Shown here piece after piece: positions 6,745-15,272 of a stretch of 51,752 nucleotides of DNA. Below the pieces are notes generated by a model, which worked only from the letters and a program-made list of their open reading frames with translations, searched no databases and had not been told where the DNA came from. Positions within the stretch are counted from its first letter, which is position 1. Each line of letters begins with the position of its first letter. Made by a program: the position numbers and the translations under genes. Source of the stretch: DASRVA01 sp050732935 (GTDB taxonomy: Bacteria > Gemmatimonadota > Gemmatimonadetes > JACCXV01 > JAHWKZ01); contig JBOHRW010000238.1 of the NCBI GenBank assembly GCA_050732935.1, forward strand, positions 1-51,752. Direction: 5' to 3'.

Positions 6745-8892
6745 TCAACCTTTCACGAGTTCGCCGGCGCGCCGTGTCGCGCGAACGACCGTCTTGATCA
6801 GAGTGACCCGGAGACCTCCCGATTCAAGCTCGAGGAGGCCATCGATGGTGCAGCCCGCCGGAGTCGTGACCACATCCTTGAGCTTCGCCGGGTGCTCGCG
6901 GGTCTCCAAGACCATGCGTGCGGCGCCGAGCATCGTCTGGGCCGCCAGCTCGGTGGCCACCCCCCGCGGCAGACCCACGGCCACACCCCCCTCGGCCAGC
7001 GACTCCAGAATGACGTACATGAAGGCCGGCCCACTCGCGGAGAGACCTGTCACGGCGTCCATGTGCCGCTCGTCCACGACCATGACCCGGCCGAAGGCGG
7101 AGAAGAGATCCGCCGTCAGCGTCAGATGCTCCTGAGCCGCCGCGGTTCCCCCGCTGATGGCGATCATCCCCTCCCGCACGAGACAGGGCGTATTGGGCAT
7201 CGTGCGGACGACCGGCACCCCGGGAGGCAGTCCCCGCTCGAGCGACCCGACCGTCACGCCGGCCGCGGTCGAGACGATCAGCTGGCCCTTCCCGACAACC
7301 CCATGGATCGAGTCCAGCACCTCCCCCATCACCTGCGGCTTCACCGAGAGAATCACGACATCGGCCTGGCCGGCGGCCTCGGCGTTGTTGGTGGTGCCAA
7401 GGATGCCGTACTGCTGGGCCTTTTGAGCGATCGTCTCGCTGTGCCCGGTCGTCGCGATGATCTGATCCGGCTCGGCTGCCTTCGTGTCCAGGAGCGCCCG
7501 GATGAGCGTCTCCCCCAGCTTTCCCGCCCCGATGACGGCGATTTTCATATCACCGAGCCTCCCCCCTCCAGTTCGCGGTTCCGGTTCCGCTGCGGGTCGG
7601 CCTGCAGCGGTGCGAACCCGGACCTTCGCTCCAACCGGTCCATTTTGTCCCAACGTCAGCCTCGTCGTCGTGACGGGCTCCGCAGGGTCTTGCGTCGCTG
7701 CCAGAGGTGCGCTGGCGTGGCGAAGTTGCCCCGCAACCGCGTGCCCTCCTCTGGAGGCGACCTCGCGCACAACCGCCACCGTTCGCTCCAGCTCCTCGGT
7801 GGTGAGGTTCGAACCGGACGGAAGACAAAGACCCTCCTCGAAGAGGTCGTCCGCCACCGCTCCACCGACACTCTCGTAGCCGGTGAAGACCGGCTGCTGA
7901 TGCATGGGCTTCCAGAGCGGGCGGGCTTCGATGTTCTCGGCCTCCAAGGCCAGCCGAACCTGCTCACGGTCGGCGCCGAATCGCCAGGGATCGATCGTGA
8001 GGGTCGTGAGCCAACGCGAGTGCCGGCCCCAGGACGCTTCGGGCATGAACTCGAGGCCGGGTAGATCGGCGAGGGCACTGCGATAGAAGTCGAACTTGGC
8101 GCGCCGTGACCGAACGCGTTCCTCCAGCACTCGGAGCTGACCACGCCCGATCGCCGCCAGCACGTTGCTCAGGCGATAGTTGTAGCCGATTTCCGTATGC
8201 TCGTAGTGGACGAACGGCTCGCGCGCCTGCGTGGCGAGCTTGCGGGCGTGCTCCACCAGGTTTCGATCGCCCGAGACCAACATGCCGCCGCCCGAAGTCG
8301 TGATGATCTTGTTGCCGTTGAAGGAATAGATGCCGACCCTGCCGAGGGTGCCGGGCATCCGCTCACCATGCCTGGCCCCCAGCGCCTCAGCCGCATCCTC
8401 TACGACCGGGATACCGTACCGGTCGCCGAGCTCCATGATGGGCACCATATCGGCGGTCTGGCCGTAGAGATGGACCACCACCAGCGCCTTCGGCAAGCGA
8501 CCGGAGCGTGCCCGCGTCTTCAGCGCCTTTTCGATGAGCGTAGGATCCATGTTCCAGGACACACGCTCGCTGTCGATGAACACGGGGCGCCCCCCCAGAT
8601 AGACGATCGGATTCACGGTTGCCGCGAAGGTGAGTGTAGAGACCAAGACCTCGTCGCCCGATCTCACTCCGACGAGCTGAAGCCCGAGGTGAAGTGCGGC
8701 GGTTCCCGAGCTCAGGGCCACGGCGTGGGGAGCGCCGACCAGCTCGCAGAATTCACTCTCGAAAGCGTCCACGTGCGGGCCGAGCGGCGCGATCCAGTTC
8801 GACCGGAAGGCATCCCTGACGTATTCCTCCTCCTGTGTGCCCAAGTGGGGAGTGGATAGATAGACCTTCGGATTGTCACGCTCCGTTGTCAC
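6745..8892 (-). CDS. fusion: DegT/PglE-like sugar aminotransferase and pyrroline-5-carboxylate reductase (ProC)
   Basis: One uninterrupted 715-residue frame. Residues 1 to about 385 form a PLP sugar aminotransferase of the DegT/DnrJ/EryC1/StrS family. ALSSGTAALHLGL is at 59-71, VEDAAEALGA at 164-173, SFNGNKIITTSGGG at 190-203 with the PLP lysine at 195, and WKPMHQQPVF. This is the PglE/LegC style that puts the C4 amine on UDP-4-keto sugars. A linker of about 60 residues rich in Ala, Arg, Pro and Gly follows. Met449 begins a complete ProC (MKIAVIGAGKLGET, then VVRTMPNTP, then LSASGPAF), which reduces pyrroline-5-carboxylate to L-proline with NAD(P)H. A strong ribosome site before Met449 means ProC could also be made alone. 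No stop separates the two parts. A missed stop or sequencing error is the main alternative to a true fusion. Confidence 0.9.
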   Translation of the reverse strand: MTTERDNPKVYLSTPHLGTQEEEYVRDAFRSNWIAPLGPHVDAFESEFCELVGAPHAVALSSGTAALHLGLQLVGVRSGDEVLVSTLTFAATVNPIVYLGGRPVFIDSERVSWNMDPTLIEKALKTRARSGRLPKALVVVHLYGQTADMVPIMELGDRYGIPVVEDAAEALGARHGERMPGTLGRVGIYSFNGNKIITTSGGGMLVSGDRNLVEHARKLATQAREPFVHYEHTEIGYNYRLSNVLAAIGRGQLRVLEERVRSRRAKFDFYRSALADLPGLEFMPEASWGRHSRWLTTLTIDPWRFGADREQVRLALEAENIEARPLWKPMHQQPVFTGYESVGGAVADDLFEEGLCLPSGSNLTTEELERTVAVVREVASRGGHAVAGQLRHASAPLAATQDPAEPVTTTRLTLGQNGPVGAKVRVRTAAGRPAAEPEPRTGGGRLGDMKIAVIGAGKLGETLIRALLDTKAAEPDQIIATTGHSETIAQKAQQYGILGTTNNAEAAGQADVVILSVKPQVMGEVLDSIHGVVGKGQLIVSTAAGVTVGSLERGLPPGVPVVRTMPNTPCLVREGMIAISGGTAAAQEHLTLTADLFSAFGRVMVVDERHMDAVTGLSASGPAFMYVILESLAEGGVAVGLPRGVATELAAQTMLGAARMVLETREHPAKLKDVVTTPAGCTIDGLLELESGGLRVTLIKTVVRATRRAGELVKG
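7549..7566 (-). promoter_or_regulatory. internal ribosome binding site before the ProC part
   Basis: GGGGGGAGG at 7558-7566 on the minus strand lies 9 nt before an ATG (7546-7548) that starts a normal 267-residue ProC. It suggests that ProC is, or recently was, translated separately from the upstream aminotransferase even though the frame is open throughout. Confidence 0.55.
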
Positions 8893-8903
8893 TCATCCTC
8901 CCT

Positions 8904-9563
8904 TCATGAGTGGATGGCCCGTGCGGGCCTGCCGACCACGGTGAGGTCGTCGCTGACATCCCGAATGACGGTGGAGCCCGCGCCGACGATCGCATCCCGG
9001 CCAATCGTTAGGTCCTGGATGACCGTGGCGCCCGCTCCGATCCAGCTCCCTTCGCCGACCCGGACCCCTCCGCACAGCGTGGCGCCTGGAGAGACATGGA
9101 CGCCGGAATGGAGAACGCAGTCGTGCTCGATGATCGCTCCGGAGTTGACGATCACCGCTTCGTCGATCCGAGCCCCCGCATTCACCACGGCTTGCGGGAA
9201 GATGACGCTCCCACGGCCCAGCCGGGCCGTGGGACTGACCGTCGCCGAAGGATGCACCAGCGGAGGAGCCACGAGACCTGCAAGACTTCGGAGGCAACGC
9301 AGCCGGAGCTGATTGTCGCCGAGCCCCAGCGCCGATGCGTCCACCCCCGGCGGGTAGCATCCGTCTTCCTGAATCGCCCTGATGAGCTCGTCCTGCAGGT
9401 GCGAAACCGTTTCGCCCGAAGGTTCGACCTTCTGGCCCAGCTTCGCCGGATCGCTGTCCACATAACTCAGGACCCGATGGCCGGTAGCGCGAACCAGGTC
9501 CGCCACAACCCGTCCGTGGCCACCGCTTCCCCAGACGAGAAACGACCTAGTCGACCGTCCCAC
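8904..9563 (-). CDS. PglD/NeuD-like sugar acetyltransferase
   Basis: A 219-residue hexapeptide-repeat acyltransferase of the NeuD/PglD family. The N-terminal sugar-nucleotide-binding part begins FLVWGSGGHGRVVADL. A left-handed beta-helix from about residue 100 carries repeats such as VSPTARLGRGSVI. The conserved histidine stretch is SGAIIEHDCVLHSGVHVSPG. In bacillosamine synthesis this enzyme N-acetylates the C4 amine made by PglE, using acetyl-CoA. The gene lies 11 nt before the aminotransferase-ProC fusion, as expected for consecutive steps. The start is GTG with GAGG a few bases upstream. In this operon the acyl donor could conceivably be other than acetyl-CoA, but nothing in the sequence shows that. 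Confidence 0.85.
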   Translation of the reverse strand: MGRSTRSFLVWGSGGHGRVVADLVRATGHRVLSYVDSDPAKLGQKVEPSGETVSHLQDELIRAIQEDGCYPPGVDASALGLGDNQLRLRCLRSLAGLVAPPLVHPSATVSPTARLGRGSVIFPQAVVNAGARIDEAVIVNSGAIIEHDCVLHSGVHVSPGATLCGGVRVGEGSWIGAGATVIQDLTIGRDAIVGAGSTVIRDVSDDLTVVGRPARAIHS

Positions 9564-9718
9564 GGAACCTCGTCATCGTCGCCGCACCCTCCTCGCTTAT
9601 CCCCGTTCGACAAAGGACCTTCTTCAGCGTGGACGCCAGGATCCCGAGTTGACCTCCGACACCCCCACCGCCACCTCGAGCGCGATGAATCGCCCCGGGC
9701 TACCGACTCATGACGCGA

Positions 9719-10792
9719 TTATCCATGACTCGAACCTAACGAATGGGACTTGATACTCTCTCCAGGATTGCCCTCGCTCCGAGAGGGCAACGATTCACCA
9801 AGCTCCAGCCGGACCAGGTCGTCGACCTCCGTCATCGTCACGGAGAGCATGCCGTAGCGCTCTCTGGCTCTCACGAACTCCGCCAGCAGCTTCCGAAGAA
9901 AGACGAGGTTGTCGTGGAGAAAGGAACCAAAATTGTGAGGGTGCCACCACAAGTGAAATATCTCTCCGGCTCGAGCCGCCGAGTGGATGCCCTCACAGAT
10001 CCTTTGCAACCTCAAGGACTCGAGTCGGCTCGCTCCAGGCCGATGCGGAGCCAGCAGGCGACTGGCGCGGATATTCGATAACCCGCTTGGCTGGAGTACT
10101 CGCGCCCACGAGGTCGTACCATGCCCGAAAAGGTTCACGTAGGTGTCCAGCGCCCGGCCGGCCCGCTTCCCCACGGCTCGACTCTGACGGCCATTGTCGA
10201 ATCGCCATGCCCAGGCGTCGGGGGTTCCGCGATAGGCCGTGATCCCGTTGGCGAGAAGAATCTCGTCATAACGCGGGTTGTGCTGGTTGCGCGGAAACAC
10301 GATGGACTGAAGTCGGATTCCCTTTCTCGCGGCAATCGCCCGAGCGGCTTCGATGTCGGCTCGAAACGCTTCCTTGTCCTGGCCCTTCTCGCCACAGTAG
10401 AAATGGGAGAAGGTGTGCGTGGCGATTTCCTGTCGCGACGTTCTCCCGATGAGCTCGATCAAGCTGGGCGCGAAGTGGAGTGGATCGTCGGCCTCGCTAT
10501 CACCTATTTGCTCACCGTAGGGTGAAAGATCCGTCTCGACGTAGGACGGCCGGACGGTCGGGCTGGCATCCTCCAGCTCTCGCCGGGAGCTCGCGAACAG
10601 GAATCCCACCGTCGCCCAGGTAGCCGCGATATCGAACGTATCGAAGGTGTCGAGCAGCCTGGGTATCGCTTCCCTTCCTCCCAGGAGATTCCGGACGTAT
10701 GGATCCGAGGTCGCAACTCGATCGCGCACGCCCCAGTGCAGTTCGAAGTCCAGGGAAATGACGAGGGCGCCCGGGAGCGACCGCCCCTTCAT
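9719..10792 (-). CDS. polysaccharide deacetylase (NodB-fold) family protein
   Basis: A 357-residue protein with the deacetylase metal motif SLDFELHWG near the start (Asp-Phe-Glu) and THTFSHFYC giving H-x3-H for the second metal site. A later WWHPHNFGS resembles the terminal catalytic motif. The family removes N- or O-acetyl groups from sugar polymers or lipid-linked sugars. The chosen ATG at 10792 overlaps the TGA of the LpxL-like gene (ATGA), with GGGAG upstream; a longer reading to 10861 lies inside that gene. About 155 nt with no gene follow before the PglD-like gene. Confidence 0.85.
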   Translation of the reverse strand: MKGRSLPGALVISLDFELHWGVRDRVATSDPYVRNLLGGREAIPRLLDTFDTFDIAATWATVGFLFASSRRELEDASPTVRPSYVETDLSPYGEQIGDSEADDPLHFAPSLIELIGRTSRQEIATHTFSHFYCGEKGQDKEAFRADIEAARAIAARKGIRLQSIVFPRNQHNPRYDEILLANGITAYRGTPDAWAWRFDNGRQSRAVGKRAGRALDTYVNLFGHGTTSWARVLQPSGLSNIRASRLLAPHRPGASRLESLRLQRICEGIHSAARAGEIFHLWWHPHNFGSFLHDNLVFLRKLLAEFVRARERYGMLSVTMTEVDDLVRLELGESLPSRSEGNPGESIKSHSLGSSHG

Positions 10793-11760
10793 CCTCGCGC
10801 TCCCAGGTGTTGCTCGTTCCCGGCTCGGGCTTCGGCTCGCTTCAACGCCGTCTCGAACCACTTCCTGTGCTTCCAGCGATTGTAGAGGTCTGGACGGTTT
10901 CTCAATTGTCTATCAAAGACTTGGGCGAACTCCTGCAGGCTTGTGGCAACGTCCGCCGCCGGGCCGCTCGACAAGGCCGGGTGGATCTCCAGGCGGATCG
11001 GATTCCGTCGGTCACCATCGAGGGCGAACACCGGCAAGACAGCCGCGGATGTCATCATCGCGATCTTCATGATGCCCGTCGGAAACGGATAGGGCCGACC
11101 CAGAAGGGACAGCCGGAGAAACGCGTGTGCCCTCTTGCCGTCACCCAGGGCCAGGAGGATCCGCTTGTCGGCGAGAGCCTGGATGATCGGCCTGACGTCG
11201 AGGTCCGCAGGTATGTCATGGGTACCAAGGCTGCCAATCAGAGTCCGCGCAAGCCCCAGGGCCTGAGACTTCGATCGCCCGGTACCCAGATCCTTGAGAT
11301 TGGGCTTGGGCCTGGCGAGCTGCAGGACCTCGTAACCGTGCACTCGCAGAATGGGGGCAATGAGCCGACCGTAGCCATAGTGGCCCGTCAACAGGACCAC
11401 GCCACGTTCCTCCCCCAGGGCCTTGTCCAGATGTTCGAGGCCTTGGACAGGCCACAATTCAGCGTTGTCGAAGTCCCTCAAATAGGGCAGGATCCTCGCG
11501 AGGTACGCCTGTTTGGAATATTCGATATACCGACGAGCAAGGTCGTCTATTTCCCGAGCGGTGTGGGTTTCTCCAAGCGCCGATCTCATGTTCTCGAGTA
11601 CATGGTCCGGCACCCTTCCGATCCGGGCATGGAGGCGTCCACGAATGTGGGCGGCCTGGAGGTGCATTCGAACCGCCGGCAGTATCCTGCTGATCGCCTT
11701 CCGGCAGGCCCCCCTGAAGGTCCGGCGTGCCAGCTTGATGGGAATGCTCTCGCGAGCCAT
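10789..11760 (-). CDS. LpxL/HtrB-family acyltransferase with altered active site
   Basis: A 323-residue member of the lysophospholipid/lipid A late acyltransferase family, which moves acyl groups from acyl-carrier protein to sugars. VVLLTGHYGYGR (about 121-132) is where the family has the catalytic HX4(D/E) dyad; here the acidic residue is Arg (H-YGYG-R). Other family features follow: LALGDGKRAH, then TGIMKIAMMTSAAVLPVF, and a C-terminal RNRPDLYNRWKHRKW. The ATG at 11760 overlaps the upstream stop (ATGA) and has AGAGGGA at good spacing, so I prefer it to the ATG at 11778. Because this family accepts carrier-protein-bound acyl groups and the operon makes its own carrier protein, it is a candidate transferase for the pyrrole group. 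That is inference. Confidence 0.75.
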   Translation of the reverse strand: MARESIPIKLARRTFRGACRKAISRILPAVRMHLQAAHIRGRLHARIGRVPDHVLENMRSALGETHTAREIDDLARRYIEYSKQAYLARILPYLRDFDNAELWPVQGLEHLDKALGEERGVVLLTGHYGYGRLIAPILRVHGYEVLQLARPKPNLKDLGTGRSKSQALGLARTLIGSLGTHDIPADLDVRPIIQALADKRILLALGDGKRAHAFLRLSLLGRPYPFPTGIMKIAMMTSAAVLPVFALDGDRRNPIRLEIHPALSSGPAADVATSLQEFAQVFDRQLRNRPDLYNRWKHRKWFETALKRAEARAGNEQHLGARG

Positions 11761-13073
11761 CAGCCTGTCCCTCTCCATCCGAGCGTCGAGGGCGCTGCCT
11801 GGCGCGCGTTCCCATGCGCGTAGGTGGGCGACCTCCTCCTCGCGGGGACACGGCGCCCGACATGCTGGGGGCGACGCCTACGCCTCGCCATGGGCTTTGG
11901 CCAAGCCTCCAGGAGAATGAACAGGAAGGGGAACACGAGGACTCGCTGGCGGGCGATGATTCCGAGATTGATGACCATCATTCCGAGACCGACGGCGTAG
12001 ACCAGGGTGAAGATGATCGCAAGCGCGAGAAAACGATCCGAGCGCCAATGCCGCAGTGCCCGCAAGAGGTTCTTGCCACGCCCCAGGGCTATCGCCCAGA
12101 AGGCGAAAATCTCCAGACTGGCGAGAAGTACCATCACATTCGTGGCCTCCCAGGGCAGCGGTCGAAACAGAATGTTGAACGCGGCCATCGGAATACCTGT
12201 CAAGCTGGGGCTGACGGCGTCGACGTTTGTCCCCCCGGCTGTCGTTCTCGATGGATCGGTCTCCACATATTCTTGAACTCCCTCCACGCCGAACTCCTCG
12301 ATGCCGACGCTTTGCATGGAAAGGCTCACTCCTGCCAGGCCAACGACGAGAAGGACGGCTCCCTGGACGATTCTGCCGACCGTCCAGCGCCCCCCGCGGC
12401 TGAGCCACTGGGCCGCGACCATCGACCCCAGAAGAATCCCGGCCACCTGGACTCGGACCGCGTACACGAAAAATGTTCCGATGACCAGCAGCGCCCAGTT
12501 GACACGTCCGCGGCGTCCGATGAAGCCCCTCACGGCTATGCCGAGCCCCATCATCAGCACCGCCTCCTTTCCCACGGTCGCTGTCCAGAACCAGATCGAC
12601 GGAAAGAGCAGGATCCAGCGCAGATAACGAGTCCATGGGACGCCCGGATATGCCGAGCGGAAAGCGATGGCGAAACCCATGATTCCCACGAAGGCGAAGA
12701 GGGAGAACACGATGTATTCGGCAACCATCGAAGTACCGAGGAAGGTCATCACCCCGCCCGAAAGGAAATATATCGACTGGGTCCCCACCCACGATCCGCC
12801 GTGCCAGCCGGAAGCGTCGAACAGAGACGAGAAGTCCAATTGCCGAAAAGCCTCCGCATACTGCAGGCCCATGCGGTAATAGACCCCCGAATCAGCAAAA
12901 CCCCCATAGAACTCGAGGTAGACTTTGTATTTCGCCGCCGCGCCGAGAACCCGTAACCACAGCCCTACGCAGATCAGCGCCTTCACCGGATCAGGCAGCC
13001 GGCTCCCAAGCACGCAAACCGTCGCTAGCAGCACCACGACCGCCACCGCCACGATTCCCAACCCCTCAGGCAT
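11760..13073 (-). CDS. multi-pass membrane protein, Wzy-type polymerase candidate
   Basis: A 437-residue protein with about ten hydrophobic segments from residue 6 to about 390. Its tail, from about residue 392, is basic and arginine-rich (MARRRRRPQ). A loop between helices (about 230-275) is likely periplasmic. The motif NLGIIARQRVLVFPFLF near the last helix resembles those in oligosaccharide repeat-unit polymerases. Wzx, Wza and a copolymerase are present and no other polymerase candidate exists in the operon, so a Wzy role is reasonable but not shown by a clear family signature. It overlaps the LpxL-like gene by ATGA and lies 11 nt after the GNAT gene. Confidence 0.65.
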   Translation of the reverse strand: MPEGLGIVAVAVVVLLATVCVLGSRLPDPVKALICVGLWLRVLGAAAKYKVYLEFYGGFADSGVYYRMGLQYAEAFRQLDFSSLFDASGWHGGSWVGTQSIYFLSGGVMTFLGTSMVAEYIVFSLFAFVGIMGFAIAFRSAYPGVPWTRYLRWILLFPSIWFWTATVGKEAVLMMGLGIAVRGFIGRRGRVNWALLVIGTFFVYAVRVQVAGILLGSMVAAQWLSRGGRWTVGRIVQGAVLLVVGLAGVSLSMQSVGIEEFGVEGVQEYVETDPSRTTAGGTNVDAVSPSLTGIPMAAFNILFRPLPWEATNVMVLLASLEIFAFWAIALGRGKNLLRALRHWRSDRFLALAIIFTLVYAVGLGMMVINLGIIARQRVLVFPFLFILLEAWPKPMARRRRRPQHVGRRVPARRRSPTYAHGNARQAAPSTLGWRGTG

Positions 13074-13084
13074 TGCTCAATCCT

Positions 13085-14182
13085 CTAGAACAGTTCGAGG
13101 TCGCCGATCGATAGACGCCAACTCGATCGCACAAGGGGATCGCACCTTTCTCTGTCGTCTGACAAGGGGCGCACCGTCAAGACCGGGCCGAGCCTAGGGG
13201 CCGGCACGAACCCGGCCCGAAGGAGCGCTTGCCGCTCCGGCGTTCCGGGAGCGGCCATCCCCGCGGCGTAGTCAGTGCGCATTTCGCGAACCATGTCACG
13301 AACCAACCCCGCGGCCTGCCCAATCGATCCTCGAGTGTCTTGGACCATGAGTTCGCATAGCCTGAGCTCGCGCAACCCCTTGTGGGACCGCACCCGGCCT
13401 ACGATCGCGGCCCGGCGACCCGCTTTCCGCGACCAGGCCGCCCAGTATTCGAGCGCGGGAATTTCCACGTATCGCCATCGGAGATACTCGGGCGTCAGCG
13501 GCGTCGACAGCCTGCCGCCGGTTCGGGGCAATCGGTCCAGGAAGTCCCGCTCGCTCCACCCGATGAATTCCGACAACGGCCGAAGTCCAACCGCTCCGTC
13601 CGCCGGCCGCTCGGTGCCCTGTTCGAGCCGATCTTCACCCTGGGGCCGGCGCTCGATCAGCGACCGAGCCATGCGCAGGACGCGGCGGGGTCGAATCCAG
13701 AGCGAGACGCGTCCCAGGCTGGACCAACCCATCTTCAGGTATCCTGGACGGCTGAACGCATTGGGAGTATTGAAGACCAACTCGATGCCCTCTTCCCGCA
13801 TCTCCTGCACCAGCGCTTGCGTCAAACGGGAAAAGATGCCCCGCCCGCGCCATCCTGGATGAGTCGCCGTGTCCACGGCTCGTACCGCTCGGATTTCTTT
13901 ACCATGGCTGGACCAGTTCCATCGCATGAACGCCCGCAACCCGATGATCTCTCGGTCCGCCTCGGCGATCAAGATTGGAGAACGACCGAATGGGTTGTGC
14001 TCATGCTTCCACGCCCAGTAGTCCAAGCTACGAGGAATACGTCCCTCTCCCAGACTGAGGCGGACCAGCTCCAGAATCGGCTCGATGTCCGCCGCGTCGG
14101 CCCGACGAATGACAACCTCATCCACCGTCAACCGCGGATCGCCTCTGTTCGAGGACATCGACGTAGGTTGCTTCGAGATCAT
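13085..14182 (-). CDS. GNAT-family acyltransferase
   Basis: A 365-residue protein with a GNAT domain starting VVIRRADAADIEPILELVR. The acyl-CoA-binding stretch AVDTATHPGWRGRGIFSRL (Q/RxxGxG/A-like RGRG) follows, then a second GNAT-like or Eis-like half. It probably acylates an amine on a sugar or small molecule. The first 19 residues lie inside the preceding glycosyltransferase gene; a GTG at 14125 (GTGGATGA overlap) would give 346 residues and a cleaner domain start. In this operon it is a second candidate for moving an acetyl or pyrrole-carboxyl group onto an amino sugar. The substrate is unknown. Confidence 0.75.
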   Translation of the reverse strand: MISKQPTSMSSNRGDPRLTVDEVVIRRADAADIEPILELVRLSLGEGRIPRSLDYWAWKHEHNPFGRSPILIAEADREIIGLRAFMRWNWSSHGKEIRAVRAVDTATHPGWRGRGIFSRLTQALVQEMREEGIELVFNTPNAFSRPGYLKMGWSSLGRVSLWIRPRRVLRMARSLIERRPQGEDRLEQGTERPADGAVGLRPLSEFIGWSERDFLDRLPRTGGRLSTPLTPEYLRWRYVEIPALEYWAAWSRKAGRRAAIVGRVRSHKGLRELRLCELMVQDTRGSIGQAAGLVRDMVREMRTDYAAGMAAPGTPERQALLRAGFVPAPRLGPVLTVRPLSDDRERCDPLVRSSWRLSIGDLELF

Positions 14183-15272
14183 GCATCATCCGCCGCAGGC
14201 TGAACCGGTCCTCCACGGTTCGACGACCCTGTTCGCCGAAAGCGCGGACCGTTTCCGAATCTGTCAAGAGCTGTGAGGCGCAACGGGCGAGGGCTCCTGG
14301 CTGACGCGGCGCTACGAGGAACCCGTTCTCTCCGTCCCGGATGACTTCAGGTACCCCACCGACCGCCGTTGCCACGACTCTGCAGCGCATGGCCATCGCC
14401 TCGAGCAGGGCGACGGGGAGCCCCTCGAAGACCGATGACACCATGAAGAGATCCATGGCCGCCAGGTAGGGTCGGACATCTTCCTGGAGACCGGGGAAAT
14501 GGACCACGTCCTCCAGATCGAGCCCACGAGCCTGAGCGACAATTTCGTCTCGCAAAGGCCCGTCCCCCACCAGCAGAAAGTGCAGGTCAGGACGGGAATC
14601 GAGCAGGATGCGTGCGGCACGCAGCCAGTCTTCGAGCGCTTTCTGAGCCCGAAAGACGGCCACCGTTCCAATCACGGGCACCTCGATGGGGATCCCCAGT
14701 CTTCGGCGCATGGCTGGACCATCGACCCGGGCGCGGTCGAATCGATCCGTGTCTACGCCGTTGAGAACGACGTCGGTCCGGACGACACTGTCGGCGTGAA
14801 CCTGAATGGACTTAGCCACCTCTGCAGAGACCGCGATCACTCGATCCTGCCACCGCCAGGTGACCACATTGAGACGCCGGGTGATCGGGTGGTAGCGCTC
14901 CATGCGGTTATGCTCTGTATAGACGACCGGAATCCCGCTCATCCGGCCGGCCACTCGACCGGCGACACCCGCCATCGGCAGATGGCAATGCAAGAGCTGA
15001 GCCCCCCACTCCTGGAGGTGGTTCGCAACCCGCTTCGCGGCCCACAGTATCGAGAGGTTGTTCCGGCAGTCGAAGCACACGACATCAGCGCCTTGCCCAG
15101 CAAGGGACGGAACCAGAGCCGCCTTATGAGGGAGAAAATACCCGTATCCATAGTCGAAATGATCGCGATCAGCGAATCGCAGCCCCTCCGCGAGCAGGAC
15201 CTCGGCGCCTCCCCGACCGAGACCCTTGACGAGATGGAAGATCCTGGGCATGCGGATCACGCAGCCGCGCAC
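14118..15272 (-). CDS. GT4-family glycosyltransferase
   Basis: A retaining GT-B glycosyltransferase of about 380 residues. The acceptor-side start is RIFHLVKGLGRGGAEVLL. A central TEHNRM precedes VLNGVDTDRF. The donor-side motifs are FEGLPVALLEAMA (the E-x7-E sugar-nucleotide site) and GGVPEVIRDGENGFLV. It should add one sugar to the lipid-linked repeat unit on the cytoplasmic side. The start is uncertain: GTG 15272, GTG 15260 (GTGA overlap with the upstream gene) or ATG 15251. The first domain residues directly follow ATG 15251. Confidence 0.85.
   Translation of the reverse strand: MRGCVIRMPRIFHLVKGLGRGGAEVLLAEGLRFADRDHFDYGYGYFLPHKAALVPSLAGQGADVVCFDCRNNLSILWAAKRVANHLQEWGAQLLHCHLPMAGVAGRVAGRMSGIPVVYTEHNRMERYHPITRRLNVVTWRWQDRVIAVSAEVAKSIQVHADSVVRTDVVLNGVDTDRFDRARVDGPAMRRRLGIPIEVPVIGTVAVFRAQKALEDWLRAARILLDSRPDLHFLLVGDGPLRDEIVAQARGLDLEDVVHFPGLQEDVRPYLAAMDLFMVSSVFEGLPVALLEAMAMRCRVVATAVGGVPEVIRDGENGFLVAPRQPGALARCASQLLTDSETVRAFGEQGRRTVEDRFSLRRMMHDLEATYVDVLEQRRSAVDGG

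Noticed and set aside
7560..7660. Possible tRNA T-arm remnant in the aminotransferase-ProC linker
   Set aside because: A GGTTCG-like stretch is present on the minus strand, but no acceptor or anticodon stem could be paired.
11814..12956. 380-codon plus-strand frame opposite the Wzy candidate
   Set aside because: The composition is hydrophilic and random-looking. The minus strand encodes a membrane protein with regular helices and good overlap with its neighbours.
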